DNA from: Dyella dinghuensis
Lineage (GTDB): Bacteria; Pseudomonadota; Gammaproteobacteria; Xanthomonadales; Rhodanobacteraceae
Reading direction: 5' to 3'
DNA length: 64,000 nucleotides
Assembly (NCBI RefSeq): GCF_003977615.1
Contig: NZ_RYZR01000005.1
Span: 310,001 to 374,000, forward strand
The position numbers were made by a program, and so were the translations under genes. This document shows, one piece after another, positions 36,781 to 44,374 of the stretch (position 1 is the first letter of the stretch; the number at the start of each line of letters is the position of its first letter). The notes beneath the pieces were generated by a model. That model saw only the letters and a program-made list of their open reading frames with translations. It searched no databases and was not told the DNA's origin.

Positions 36781-36829
36781 GCAGGATTTTTCCTGCAGCC
36801 CTTCACGCCGCGCGCAATACGCGGCGTGA
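36781..36829. repeat. Two consecutive hairpins before the 96-residue gene
   Basis: First: GCAGGA, loop TTTT, TCCTGC (36781-36796). Second: TCACGCCGCG (36803-36812) and CGCGGCGTGA (36820-36829), loop CGCAATA. They end 65 bases before the next start codon and may attenuate transcription or stabilise the mRNA. Confidence 0.6.
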
Positions 36830-36893
36830 CCTACGAACACATACGCACGTTGCCGCATCTTGCGGCAGGCTCAATCGTGCAAAGGAATCTTCA

Positions 36894-37184
36894 ATGAACG
36901 AGAAAGCAAACGGCGCCTGGCTCACCCTCAACACCAGCTACTACGCCGCGCCCATCGGCAACCCGCTCACCCTGCTGGATGATTCATACCTGCTGCTGGA
37001 ACGCGCGCATGGCATCGTCCAACTTATGCGCGAAGCACTGCAACTTTCACCCTGCATCGATGCGCACGCATTGACGCTCGCGCTAAAAGGCGTCGAAACA
37101 CTGATGGAAATGAGCGCAGGCTCTGCCGAAGAAGCGCATGTTCGCCTGGCGCAGATTGGGGATGGCTGGGTTGCCAGTCAATGA
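36894..37184 (+). CDS. Hypothetical protein, 96 residues
   Basis: AAGGAA lies 7 bases before the ATG. Soluble and helical: LLDDSYLLLERAHGIVQLMR and LTLALKGVETLMEMSAGSAE. Similar small Xanthomonadales and Pseudomonas proteins are known only as DUFs; I cannot assign one. Confidence 0.65.
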   Translation: MNEKANGAWLTLNTSYYAAPIGNPLTLLDDSYLLLERAHGIVQLMREALQLSPCIDAHALTLALKGVETLMEMSAGSAEEAHVRLAQIGDGWVASQ

Positions 37185-37382
37185 ATGGGTGCGTGAGTTG
37201 TGTCGCCCAGGAGTGACTCGCTGCGCCTTTTGAATCGCTCAGAAAGTGGGCCAAACCGCCGCCACATCTGGATTGGCCCCTTCTGCCGTGAGGTCGTTGA
37301 CGCGCTCCCGCCCGCTATCTGACACTGCGCCTGGATTTATGTGCATATTTTCGCGGTCTTCCTAACCAGGGACATCAAACCT

Positions 37383-37928
37383 ATGCGCTCTTCGATATCT
37401 CAGCGTGCCTTTCTGAAACGTGGATGGCGCGCATTTATACCTGCCGCATTGATCATCGCCGCAAGCACCATCGGCATCGGTTCGCAGGCCGTTGCCGCTG
37501 ATGCATCCAGAGATGCACTCATCCGTGCCGCCGAAATGGCGTACCTGAAGAGCGCGGTGTTCACGCCCGACTCGCCGATGATGGACGCGTTGCTCGCACC
37601 CGCGAAAGCCGCAAATCCGGATGTATCGGACGACGTTTGGGCCGGTGTCAAAGCCGACACAGGTTCGGCGATTACATCCGTGATGTTCGGTCCGGGAAGC
37701 GCAGTCGAAACGACCATGCACCAATCGCTCGACAAACTCTCCAATCCGGAACTGCAGCACCTGACCGTGTTGCTGTCAGATCCGGTGATGATCAAGTTTC
37801 AGCAGCTGATGGCCGACCCGTCGACGCAACGCGAACTCATGCAGGGATTGATGGGCAGCACGGTAAAAATGCAGGCCGCGGTAAATGGTGTGCTGGTGCG
37901 GCATGGTTTAAAGGTGCCGGGCCCATAG
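37383..37928 (+). CDS. Exported protein of unknown function, 181 residues
   Basis: A signal peptide ends near residue 38 (IGSQAVAAD); its basic N-region is long. The mature chain is helical: ALIRAAEMAYLKSAVFTPDS and LSNPELQHLTVLLSDPVMIK, the latter recalling DUF2059-type C-terminal helices, though this is a weak match. AGGGA lies 12 bases upstream of the ATG. Confidence 0.65.
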   Translation: MRSSISQRAFLKRGWRAFIPAALIIAASTIGIGSQAVAADASRDALIRAAEMAYLKSAVFTPDSPMMDALLAPAKAANPDVSDDVWAGVKADTGSAITSVMFGPGSAVETTMHQSLDKLSNPELQHLTVLLSDPVMIKFQQLMADPSTQRELMQGLMGSTVKMQAAVNGVLVRHGLKVPGP

Positions 37929-37994
37929 TTTGACGCGTGCAGCAAGCGTAGCGAAGTCACTCTGTCCGACCCTTTCTATTGCCACTGACGAATA

Positions 37995-38021
37995 AAAAGA
38001 GCGGCCGAGGCCGCTCTTTTG
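37995..38021. terminator. Bidirectional intrinsic terminator
   Basis: AAAAGAGCGGCC (37995-38006) and GGCCGCTCTTTT (38009-38020). It ends the exported-protein gene on the plus strand and sits one base past the stop codon of the SEC-C gene on the minus strand. Confidence 0.9.
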
Positions 38022-38252
38022 TTATCTCACGTAATAGTGACGCCCGGCACCATCGAATTTACCGGACGGCATGCAACAGTTCTTGAAACAACCTCGCGGA
38101 GCCGCAGGGGCATGGATCGTTGCGGCCAAGTTTCTCGAAACAACTCCTTGTTGCCGTGGACGATACGCTCGCCCTTCTTGACCCGCTGCTCGGAGGGATA
38201 ACCCTTCCGGCGTTTACTGCTGCGCTCGAAAGCTGAAATTGTTGGTTGACAT
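38022..38252 (-). pseudogene. SEC-C zinc-motif small protein, coding frame broken at three identical TTT-C sites
   Basis: Joining three frames gives a 75-residue protein: MSTNNFSF, then ERSSKRRKGYPSEQ...IVHGNKELF, then EKLGRNDPCPCGSARLF, then KNCCMPSGKFDGAGRHYYVR and stop. CPC and CC with GRNDPCPCGS are the SEC-C zinc signature found at the end of SecA. The frame moves by +1 at 38228-38231, 38137-38140 and 38085-38088. Each site reads TTT C (G/A)AG, so skipping the C (or removing one T from a TTTC) restores the frame. GAGGAG lies about 8 bases before the ATG and a terminator follows the stop. Unshifted reading stops after 12 codons. It is a decayed gene, a recoded gene, or a sequencing error; the identical sites make plain decay hard to accept. 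Confidence 0.75.
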
Positions 38253-38357
38253 GATACTTCTCCTCAACACGCTCCTGATGGAGCGGCGCTGATCATATTA
38301 GCGCGACATTTGACGACCCTCGAAAAAAATACTCAGAACTTTTCTATTTCTTTTACT

Positions 38358-40058
38358 CTATTGTGGCAAAGCAAATTGCTGAGCTCTTCCGTTATGAATG
38401 TCTTTTTCGTAAGCCTTCACAACCGCATTACGCAGAGCCTCTACAGCCTTCAGAGACTTAAATTCGGACTTATAATTGTAGCTGTCCCCACCGTGTTCTT
38501 TTACGTAGTAGTTCAACTCAACTATAGCGTGATCAATAATCGCCTTAAGAGACTCCAAGAGCCTGCGCTGCGGAGCTTTTGCATTCTGGCTCGACAAGAG
38601 AAAAGGAGAAGGATTCTTCAAAAACTCATTGCCAGCGGCTGATTCTTTAAGAATGCATCCTACCAAGTAGAGCAATATAAAGATCGTCAACCCATATTTC
38701 CCAATGCGCTCCTCTTTAATTTTCGAACGAAGGGAATAAATTTCTGTCGTCAGTAACTGTGCAAATCTCACGCGAGACGCATTCATATCTATAGAAAATA
38801 TTCTCGCTTCCAAGTCACCGAATATACGGTACTTTTGATGCGCACTAGTTGGCTCACCCAGGTACAGAGCAAGAATCATCCTTCCGGCATCTTCGTTCTT
38901 AAGCTCGGCAGTGGCCACAACTTCACCACGCTTAATTGTGTACTCAGAGTAAGCGCCGTACAACGAGTCAAATTCATTCTTCAAGCGAAGCTGAGCAGAG
39001 TCGTTCGAATTTAGATCCCTAAGCGAAATAGCATTTTGATTGTTTGTACGATACGCGATCACTTCTGGAAGCTTTCTGTCCGAGCCAACCTTCACTATTC
39101 GAACCAAGACTTCCAATTTCGGAGTCAGGGCCTTTCGGTTTTCATAAAAGCTCAGCAACGATTGGCAGCCATTGCATACGGATAACCCCGACAGCGTGAT
39201 CGTCGAACCTCGAACCTTGATATCTTTTGCAACCACTGTTAATCCATTATGGAAAGTCAAGAAATTCTCATGCTCTCCTTTATCTACAACTGACTGAATA
39301 ATGTCCTTGTTAACCCTCGTTCTTCCCAATCCAAGACGAACGTTTTGCGCAAATATGCGTGAATCATCAATGCCTGGAAGACTAACTAACTCCTGGGCGC
39401 GGATCGCTGTGTATACGAGTTTAGGGGAAGTCTTTGCGCCAAAATAAAATAAATGGTCTGCGTCAACTTTGAGCTTGACCTCTTCATCAAGGAACCAATC
39501 CTTGGAAAGCTGTTTCAATAGTGGTCCAAGTCTTTTCAGATCCCACAATTCAATTAAATGACCTGCGGCTTCGGCTTGAGCAAGATAATCACTTGCATCC
39601 ACATTTGCCGCCACATTGCAAACAAATATCGGTCGGATTTTGTAGCCATTCCCTATCTTGTCGGCGACATCTCCTTCTTCAAGGAGTTTCTTGAGCTCAT
39701 CATTCTTGGTTGTCGCAATAAGCTTTAGAACCGAAGAACGCGACTTGAACTGCGCCAGCGCGCCAACAAAGCTTTTTAGATCGGTATCGCCAAGAGTTCC
39801 AGGAATCTTTTCCTTTCGCTTGGCTTGGAAAACCGTGATTTCCTTACTACTGTCCGACACCACGATTGCATCTACGCCGGCGTCATGTTTCTTATCGCAA
39901 ACAGCGTCTTGCGCCTCAGTTTCATCGAGACGAAATAGCACTTCCAAAAACCAAATTAACAATGCTGCAGATGCAGTTCTTCCTTGAGCTTCGTAGGGAG
40001 TTACAAATTGGCTCAAAGCTGCAAAGTCTTTCGCGTCCGATTGAATATACTTAGCCAT
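38358..40058 (-). CDS. AIPR family protein (abortive-infection phage resistance type)
   Basis: A 566-residue soluble protein. The AIPR core lies around 215-480, with FAQNVRLGLGRTRVNKDIIQ (236-255) and FLTFHNGLTVVAKDI (266-280) matching the family's N(I/V)R...VN...FNNG pattern. The N-terminus resembles an Mrr-like nuclease fold: GVDAIVV (D63) and ITVFQAKRK (Q78, K80), a PD-(D/E)xK-style set. AIPR proteins are linked to phage abortive infection. GC is visibly lower than the neighbours and codons are AT-rich, signs of transfer. Start has AAGGAA 8 bases upstream. It is a lone gene. Confidence 0.85.
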   Translation of the reverse strand: MAKYIQSDAKDFAALSQFVTPYEAQGRTASAALLIWFLEVLFRLDETEAQDAVCDKKHDAGVDAIVVSDSSKEITVFQAKRKEKIPGTLGDTDLKSFVGALAQFKSRSSVLKLIATTKNDELKKLLEEGDVADKIGNGYKIRPIFVCNVAANVDASDYLAQAEAAGHLIELWDLKRLGPLLKQLSKDWFLDEEVKLKVDADHLFYFGAKTSPKLVYTAIRAQELVSLPGIDDSRIFAQNVRLGLGRTRVNKDIIQSVVDKGEHENFLTFHNGLTVVAKDIKVRGSTITLSGLSVCNGCQSLLSFYENRKALTPKLEVLVRIVKVGSDRKLPEVIAYRTNNQNAISLRDLNSNDSAQLRLKNEFDSLYGAYSEYTIKRGEVVATAELKNEDAGRMILALYLGEPTSAHQKYRIFGDLEARIFSIDMNASRVRFAQLLTTEIYSLRSKIKEERIGKYGLTIFILLYLVGCILKESAAGNEFLKNPSPFLLSSQNAKAPQRRLLESLKAIIDHAIVELNYYVKEHGGDSYNYKSEFKSLKAVEALRNAVVKAYEKDIHNGRAQQFALPQ

Positions 40059-40094
40059 ATACGTTCCTTGTCAGAATTCAACGTAACGAACAAT

Positions 40095-40127
40095 CAAATA
40101 CGACCATTTAGTGTCGATGGTCATTTG
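40095..40127. promoter_or_regulatory. Dyad upstream of the AIPR gene
   Basis: CAAAT (40095-40099) and GACCAT (40102-40107) face ATGGTC (40117-40122) and ATTTG (40123-40127), 37-69 bases upstream of the start codon. It could be an operator for a self-controlled defence gene. Confidence 0.45.
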
Positions 40128-40193
40128 AATGTCGCGGAGCTGCTTAGAGCAGATACTCAGTCAACAAGAGCGGGCGACCTTTTCGTTACAATC

Positions 40194-40228
40194 AAGAAAG
40201 GGCGACATAACTGCCGCCCTTTCTTAAG
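40194..40228. terminator. Intrinsic terminator after nrdJb
   Basis: AAGAAAGGGCG (40194-40204) pairs with CGCCCTTTCTT (40215-40225). It lies past the nrdJb stop on the minus strand and gives an A/T-rich flank in both directions. Confidence 0.75.
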
Positions 40229-40252
40229 GTTCTTGCCACTAAGCCATTGCGG

Positions 40253-40984
40253 CTAGCCGCACTTGCTATAGCCACAATTCAAACAAGTCTGACACCCATC
40301 CATCAGCACCAGCGCCTTCGTGTTGCACTTGGCGCACAGCGTTGCACCCGGCGGGAAGCCGGCGGAGTCGTTGGTGTCGGCGTCGGTGGGGCTTAACTCA
40401 GTTTTTTTTTGCGCGGATTTTTCGTAGGCGGCGCGCTTTTCTGCGATGAGGGCGCGTTGGCCGTCGCTCATTTCCGGGTCGTGGATGAGGCCGATGTTCT
40501 TCATGTGCTGCTCGATTACCGCGCCGATCTCGGCAACGATGCTGGGCATGTAGACGCCGCCGGCTTTGAAGTAACCGCCGCGGGGGTCGAAGACGGCCTT
40601 GAGTTCTTCCACGATGAAGGTGACGTCGCCGCCTTTACGGAAGACGGCGGAGAGAATGCGGGTGAGCGCCACGATCCACTGGAAGTGGTCCATGTTCTTC
40701 GAGTTGATGAAGATCTCGAAGGGGCGGCGCTGTTCGTACTTGGTGCCGGCGTTGAGCACGATGTCGTTGATGGTGACGTACAGGGCGTGTTCGAACAGCG
40801 GCGATTTGATCTTGAAGGTGGAGCCGATCAGCGCCTCGGGGCGCTCCAGGCTCTCGTGCATCTGGATGACTTCGGCGACCGGAGACTCTTTGGGCTCGAT
40901 GGCAGGTGCGGCGGTGGGCGCGGCTTTGTCTTCGGGCTTGACGACCTCGTAGCCCTTGATCTTTTTTTCGATCTTGATCGTCAT
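40253..40984 (-). CDS. nrdJb: B12-dependent ribonucleotide reductase, small C-terminal subunit
   Basis: A 243-residue protein equivalent to the C-terminal part of a one-chain class II reductase. A charged N-terminus with PIEPKESPV-type linker precedes the domain with IGSTFKIKSPLFEHALYVTI and VALTRILSAVFRKGGDVTFI. It ends in a Cys cluster, CAKCNTKALVLMDGCQTC and CGYSKCG, the redox/zinc tail that re-reduces the active site. Works with NrdJa to make deoxynucleotides without oxygen dependence. Separated from nrdJa by an H1-like gene. Confidence 0.88.
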   Translation of the reverse strand: MTIKIEKKIKGYEVVKPEDKAAPTAAPAIEPKESPVAEVIQMHESLERPEALIGSTFKIKSPLFEHALYVTINDIVLNAGTKYEQRRPFEIFINSKNMDHFQWIVALTRILSAVFRKGGDVTFIVEELKAVFDPRGGYFKAGGVYMPSIVAEIGAVIEQHMKNIGLIHDPEMSDGQRALIAEKRAAYEKSAQKKTELSPTDADTNDSAGFPPGATLCAKCNTKALVLMDGCQTCLNCGYSKCG

Positions 40985-41028
40985 GTGCGGTGTCTCTTTT
41001 TGTGGCGGTGCGCGAGGTGCGGCTTATC

Positions 41029-41039
41029 TATATAGATGG
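41029..41039 (-). promoter_or_regulatory. Promoter-like CCATCTATATA upstream of nrdJb
   Basis: Read on the minus strand this is CCATCTATATA, 45 bases upstream of the nrdJb start, and part of the palindrome ATCTATATAGAT (41026-41037). The identical 11-mer lies 47 bases upstream of nrdJa at 44030-44040. TATATA/CTATAT fits a -10 element. Confidence 0.55.
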
Positions 41040-41100
41040 GGGTTTGCGCGCCAGGGGCAAGTTTTTGGTCTGGCGTTTTTGCTTTGGGTGCGGACTGAAG

Positions 41101-41130
41101 TCACTGGATCCCAGCCTTCGCTGGGATGAC
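41101..41130. repeat. 30-bp dispersed palindromic repeat, copy 1
   Basis: Begins TCACTGGATCCCAGC and ends CGCTGGGATGAC, with a CCCAGC/GCTGGG stem. The copy at 54866-54895 differs by one base, and the one at 54784-54813 is an inverted, slightly diverged copy. Confidence 0.85.
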
Positions 41131-41200
41131 GAGCATTTCACGGTGCGGCGTGATGGATGCGTCGAGGTGTTCTTAGCTACTGGGGCTTTTTTTGCCCCGG

Positions 41201-41219
41201 CCTCTCCCGGAGGGAGAGG
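41201..41219. repeat. Short REP-like palindrome
   Basis: CCTCTCCC, spacer GGA, GGGAGAGG. Half of the palindrome type that bounds the larger elements elsewhere in the window. A second small hairpin, GGGGC with GCCCC around a T7 loop, lies just before it at 41182-41198. Confidence 0.65.
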
Positions 41220-41234
41220 GGGACTGCTGAAAAA

Positions 41235-41270
41235 AAACATCCGGCCCGCAGCTCTACGGGCCGGATGTTT
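41235..41270 (-). terminator. Intrinsic terminator after the H1-like gene
   Basis: AAACATCCGGCCCG (41235-41248) pairs with CGGGCCGGATGTTT (41257-41270). On the minus strand the hairpin is followed by a run of eight T, 8 bases past the stop codon of the histone-like gene. Confidence 0.88.
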
Positions 41271-41277
41271 TTAGTGC

Positions 41278-41730
41278 TTACTTCTTGCGGGCGGCCTTCT
41301 TGGCGGTTTTCTTGGTCGCCTTACGACCGGCCTTCTTGCTGGCAGTGGACCTCTTCACCGCTTTCTTGGCGGTTTTCTTACCGGCGGCCTTTTTGGCCAC
41401 TTTCTTTACGGCCTTTTTAGCCGTCTTCTTGCTGCTGACCTTCTTTGCAGCTTTCTTGGCCGTCTTCTTCACGGCTTTCTTGCTGGCTTTCTTTGCAGCG
41501 CCCTTGCGGGTTGCCTTCTTGGCGGCTTTCTTGGCTGTTTTCTTCACAGCTTTCTTGGCACCAGCTTTCTTGGTTGCCTTCTTCGCGGCCTTCTTTGCAG
41601 GGGCAGCAGCTTTTGCTTTCTTGGCTTTCTTGCGACGCTTTTTCGGAGCAGCAGGAGCCGCTTCGTTCGACGCCGGAGCAGCCGGTGCAGTTTCGTCGTG
41701 ATGGACTTCAAACTCGGTATCGATAGACAT
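41278..41730 (-). CDS. Histone H1-like / AlgP-like Lys-Ala-rich protein
   Basis: A 150-residue protein. An acidic N-terminus (MSIDTEFEVHHDETAPAAP) leads into many AKKA, VKKTAKKA and KKAAKK-type repeats, over a third Lys, ending TAKKAARKK. This is the eukaryotic-H1-like tail family (AlgP/AlgR3, HctB type) that binds and bends DNA. GGAGG lies 11 bases before the ATG. Repeat number is probably variable. It lies between nrdJa and nrdJb on the same strand. Confidence 0.85.
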   Translation of the reverse strand: MSIDTEFEVHHDETAPAAPASNEAAPAAPKKRRKKAKKAKAAAPAKKAAKKATKKAGAKKAVKKTAKKAAKKATRKGAAKKASKKAVKKTAKKAAKKVSSKKTAKKAVKKVAKKAAGKKTAKKAVKRSTASKKAGRKATKKTAKKAARKK

Positions 41731-41838
41731 GCGGGTATTCCCCTCCGGTACGTTTGTTATGGAACTTGCGATAAGTCTGTTACGGATACGGATTGCTGTG
41801 AGCAGAAACGTAGCGCGATTTCGCGTTACATGCCACCA

Positions 41839-43983
41839 CTAAAATTTTCCGTAATAGCCTTCCTTCAAAGCATCGAACAAATTGGCGGCGGTGTGCATCT
41901 CTCCGTCGTACTCCACTTCTTCGTTGCCTTTCAGTTCCACAACGCTACCGTCTTCCAATTCGAAGCGGTAGAGGGTGTTTTCAAGATCGGCTTCTTTCAC
42001 CAGCACGCCCTGGAATGCAGCGGGGTTGAAGCGGAACGTGGTGCATCCCTTGAGGCCCTGTTTATAAGCGTAGAAGTAGATGTCTTTGAAGTCTTCGTAG
42101 GGGTAGTCGGTGGGCACGTTCGCGGTTTTGGAGATGGACGAATCCACCCACAACTGCGAGGCGGCCTGAATGTCGACGTGTTCTTTGGGCGAGATGTCGT
42201 CGGCAGCGACAAAATATTCCGGCAGCTTGGCCTTGGGGTCGTCGCCGAATGGCATGGCGTCGGCGTTGATCAAGGCGCGGTAGGCGAGCAGCTCGAAGCT
42301 GTAGACCTCGACCTTTTCTTTCGATTTGCGGCCTTCGCGGATGACGTTGCGCGAATAGTGATGGGCAAAGCTGGGCTCGATGCCGTTGCTGGCGTTGTTG
42401 GCGAGCGACAGCGAAATGGTGCCGGTGGGCGCGATCGAGGTGTGATGCGTGAAGCGCGCGCCAACGGTGGCCAGCTCTTCGACCAGGTTCGGCGCCACGC
42501 TGGCGACGCGCTGCATGTAGCGGCTGTATTTGGCGTGCAGCACGCTGCCGCGAATCTGATCGCCGACCTTGTAGCCGTCTTCGACCATTTCCGGGCGCTT
42601 GCGCAGCATGTCGCCGGTGACGGTGAAGGTCTGGGCGAGTACGGGCGCCGGGCCTTTTTCTTTGGCGAGGTCGAGTGCGACTTCCCAACCGGCCACGGCC
42701 ATTTCGCGCGAGACGTCTTCGGTGAAGGCAACGGCTTCGGCGCTGCCGTAGCGCATCTTCAGCATGGTGAGCGTGCTGCCAAGGCCGAGAAAGCCCATGC
42801 CATGACGACGCTTGGAAAGAATCTCGTGGCGCTGCTGTTCGAGCGGCAGGCCGTTGATCTCCACCACGTTGTCGAGCATGCGGGTGAAGATTTTCACGAC
42901 TTCGCGATATTCGTCCCAATCGAAACGCGCCTTGGGACCGAACGGATCGCGCACGAAGGTGGTGAGGTTCACCGAGCCGAGCAGGCACGAGCCGTACGGC
43001 GGCAGCGGTTGCTCGCCGCAGGGATTGGTGGCGCGGATGTGCTCGCACCACCAGTTGTTGTTCATCTCGTTCACCTTGTCGATGAGGATGAACCCGGGCT
43101 CGGCGTAGTCGTACGTCGAGACCATGATCATGTCCCACAGGTGACGCGCGCGGATGTGGCCGTAGATCTTGCAGGCGACCAGACCGTCTTCGCGCTCCAC
43201 GTAGTTTTCATGCGTGGGCCATTCGCGCCACACGACGATGCTGGGATCGTTGAGGTCGACGTCGTCTTTTTCTTTGATGTGCACGGGGAAGACGAGCGGC
43301 CAATCCTGATCGAACTCCACCGCCTGCATGAAGCCGTCGGTGATCAGCAGCGAGAGATTGAACTGGCGCAGGCGGCCGTTCTCGCGCTTGGCGCGGATGA
43401 ATTCCTTCACGTCGGGATGGCTGACATCGAAGGTGCCCATCTGCGCACCGCGACGTCCACCGGCCGATGAGACGGTGAAGCACATCTTGTCGTAGATATC
43501 CATGAACGACAGCGGGCCGCTGGTGTAGGCGCCCGCACCGGACACATACGCACCGCGCGGACGCAGCGTGCTGAACTCGTAACCGATGCCGCAACCGGCC
43601 TTCAGCGTGAGACCGGCTTCGTGCACCTTGTCGAGGATGTTGTCCATCGAGTCGCGGATGGTGCCGGACACGGTGCAGTTGATCGTCGACGTAGCAGGCT
43701 TGTGTTCCAGCGCGCCGGCGTTGGACGTAATGCGGCCGGCCGGAATCGCACCGCGGCGCAACGCCCACAGAAAATGTTCGAACCACTCTTCGCGAAGTTC
43801 CGGCGTGGCCTCCACATCGGACAGGGCGCGCGCAACGCGCTGCCAGCTGTCATCGATGGTGGCGTCGACGGGCTCGCCGGTTTTGCTGCGGAGACGATAC
43901 TTCTTGTCCCAGATGTCCATCGAGGCGGGCTGCAGCGGAATGGCTGCATCGCGACCTACGTTTGTTGCACGCAAGGTGCTCAT
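41839..43983 (-). CDS. nrdJa: B12-dependent ribonucleotide reductase, large catalytic subunit
   Basis: A 714-residue class II reductase. It makes deoxynucleotides using adenosylcobalamin to generate a thiyl radical. Visible: STINCTVSG for the Cys that pairs with substrate chemistry, the HIRATNPCGEQ active-site Cys (C322 region), and HTSIAPTGTISLSLANNAS near residue 510. The C-terminal Cys tail is absent and is supplied by NrdJb. AGGAAG lies 5 bases before the ATG. Organisation matches Pseudomonas NrdJa/NrdJb. Confidence 0.92.
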   Translation of the reverse strand: MSTLRATNVGRDAAIPLQPASMDIWDKKYRLRSKTGEPVDATIDDSWQRVARALSDVEATPELREEWFEHFLWALRRGAIPAGRITSNAGALEHKPATSTINCTVSGTIRDSMDNILDKVHEAGLTLKAGCGIGYEFSTLRPRGAYVSGAGAYTSGPLSFMDIYDKMCFTVSSAGGRRGAQMGTFDVSHPDVKEFIRAKRENGRLRQFNLSLLITDGFMQAVEFDQDWPLVFPVHIKEKDDVDLNDPSIVVWREWPTHENYVEREDGLVACKIYGHIRARHLWDMIMVSTYDYAEPGFILIDKVNEMNNNWWCEHIRATNPCGEQPLPPYGSCLLGSVNLTTFVRDPFGPKARFDWDEYREVVKIFTRMLDNVVEINGLPLEQQRHEILSKRRHGMGFLGLGSTLTMLKMRYGSAEAVAFTEDVSREMAVAGWEVALDLAKEKGPAPVLAQTFTVTGDMLRKRPEMVEDGYKVGDQIRGSVLHAKYSRYMQRVASVAPNLVEELATVGARFTHHTSIAPTGTISLSLANNASNGIEPSFAHHYSRNVIREGRKSKEKVEVYSFELLAYRALINADAMPFGDDPKAKLPEYFVAADDISPKEHVDIQAASQLWVDSSISKTANVPTDYPYEDFKDIYFYAYKQGLKGCTTFRFNPAAFQGVLVKEADLENTLYRFELEDGSVVELKGNEEVEYDGEMHTAANLFDALKEGYYGKF

Positions 43984-44003
43984 CGGCTTCCTGATCTCCC
44001 GAT

Positions 44004-44019
44004 GTGGCCTCACGGCCAC
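44004..44019. other. Small hairpin in the nrdJa leader
   Basis: GTGGCC, loop TCAC, GGCCAC, 21-36 bases upstream of the nrdJa start codon and between the promoter-like sequence and the ribosome site. Confidence 0.45.
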
Positions 44020-44029
44020 GCTGGTTTCT

Positions 44030-44040
44030 TATATAGATGG
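44030..44040 (-). promoter_or_regulatory. Promoter-like CCATCTATATA upstream of nrdJa
   Basis: Same 11-mer as upstream of nrdJb, 47 bases before the start codon. Shared sequence and spacing suggest coordinate expression of the two subunits. Confidence 0.55.
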
Positions 44041-44374
44041 AGACTTCCGTCAGTTGACCGGGAAACCCGGTCTGCCAGTTCACGCCCCCGCGCGTGATCT
44101 CCGGCCTGACATTCACTTCGCGAACAGCGGCAGCCCCTCCTGACGATATTCACACAGGTACCAGTTCTTGGGTAGTCAACCGCTGCTGGTACACAAGATG
44201 TTGTGATTGCGGATGGGCGGAAACGTTACCCCCGCGACGGGGCGATGTAAAGTGCTAACTGCGTCGCACTTGCGGGCGCCCCGATTGACGCTGCGCAGGC
44301 GCGCTCCGGGAACCGCGCGGGAGGCTTGCGAGTCGAACAGGTCCAACCTTTTTGATCGTTGAGAAGGAGACTTC
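44041..44374. other. Divergent intergenic region nrdJa - DegP-like protease
   Basis: About 330 bases. Should hold promoters of both genes. I looked for a cobalamin riboswitch and did not recognise one. No convincing gene. Confidence 0.4.

Noticed and set aside
41278-41730. Repetitive tract resembling a CRISPR or satellite
   Set aside because: The periodicity comes from AAG/GCC codons of an H1-like Lys/Ala protein; repeats are not separated by unique spacers.
41698-43470. 590-codon plus-strand open frame
   Set aside because: Antisense to nrdJa, which is unmistakable. The translation has only low-complexity His/Val/Asp-rich sequence.
43850-44116. 88-codon frame reading through the nrdJa leader
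   Set aside because: It overlaps the nrdJa start, the shared promoter element and the leader hairpin, and has no recognised domain.
44041-44374. Cobalamin riboswitch upstream of nrdJa
   Set aside because: Class II reductases can be B12-linked, but I could not recognise the B12 box or core stems in this gap.
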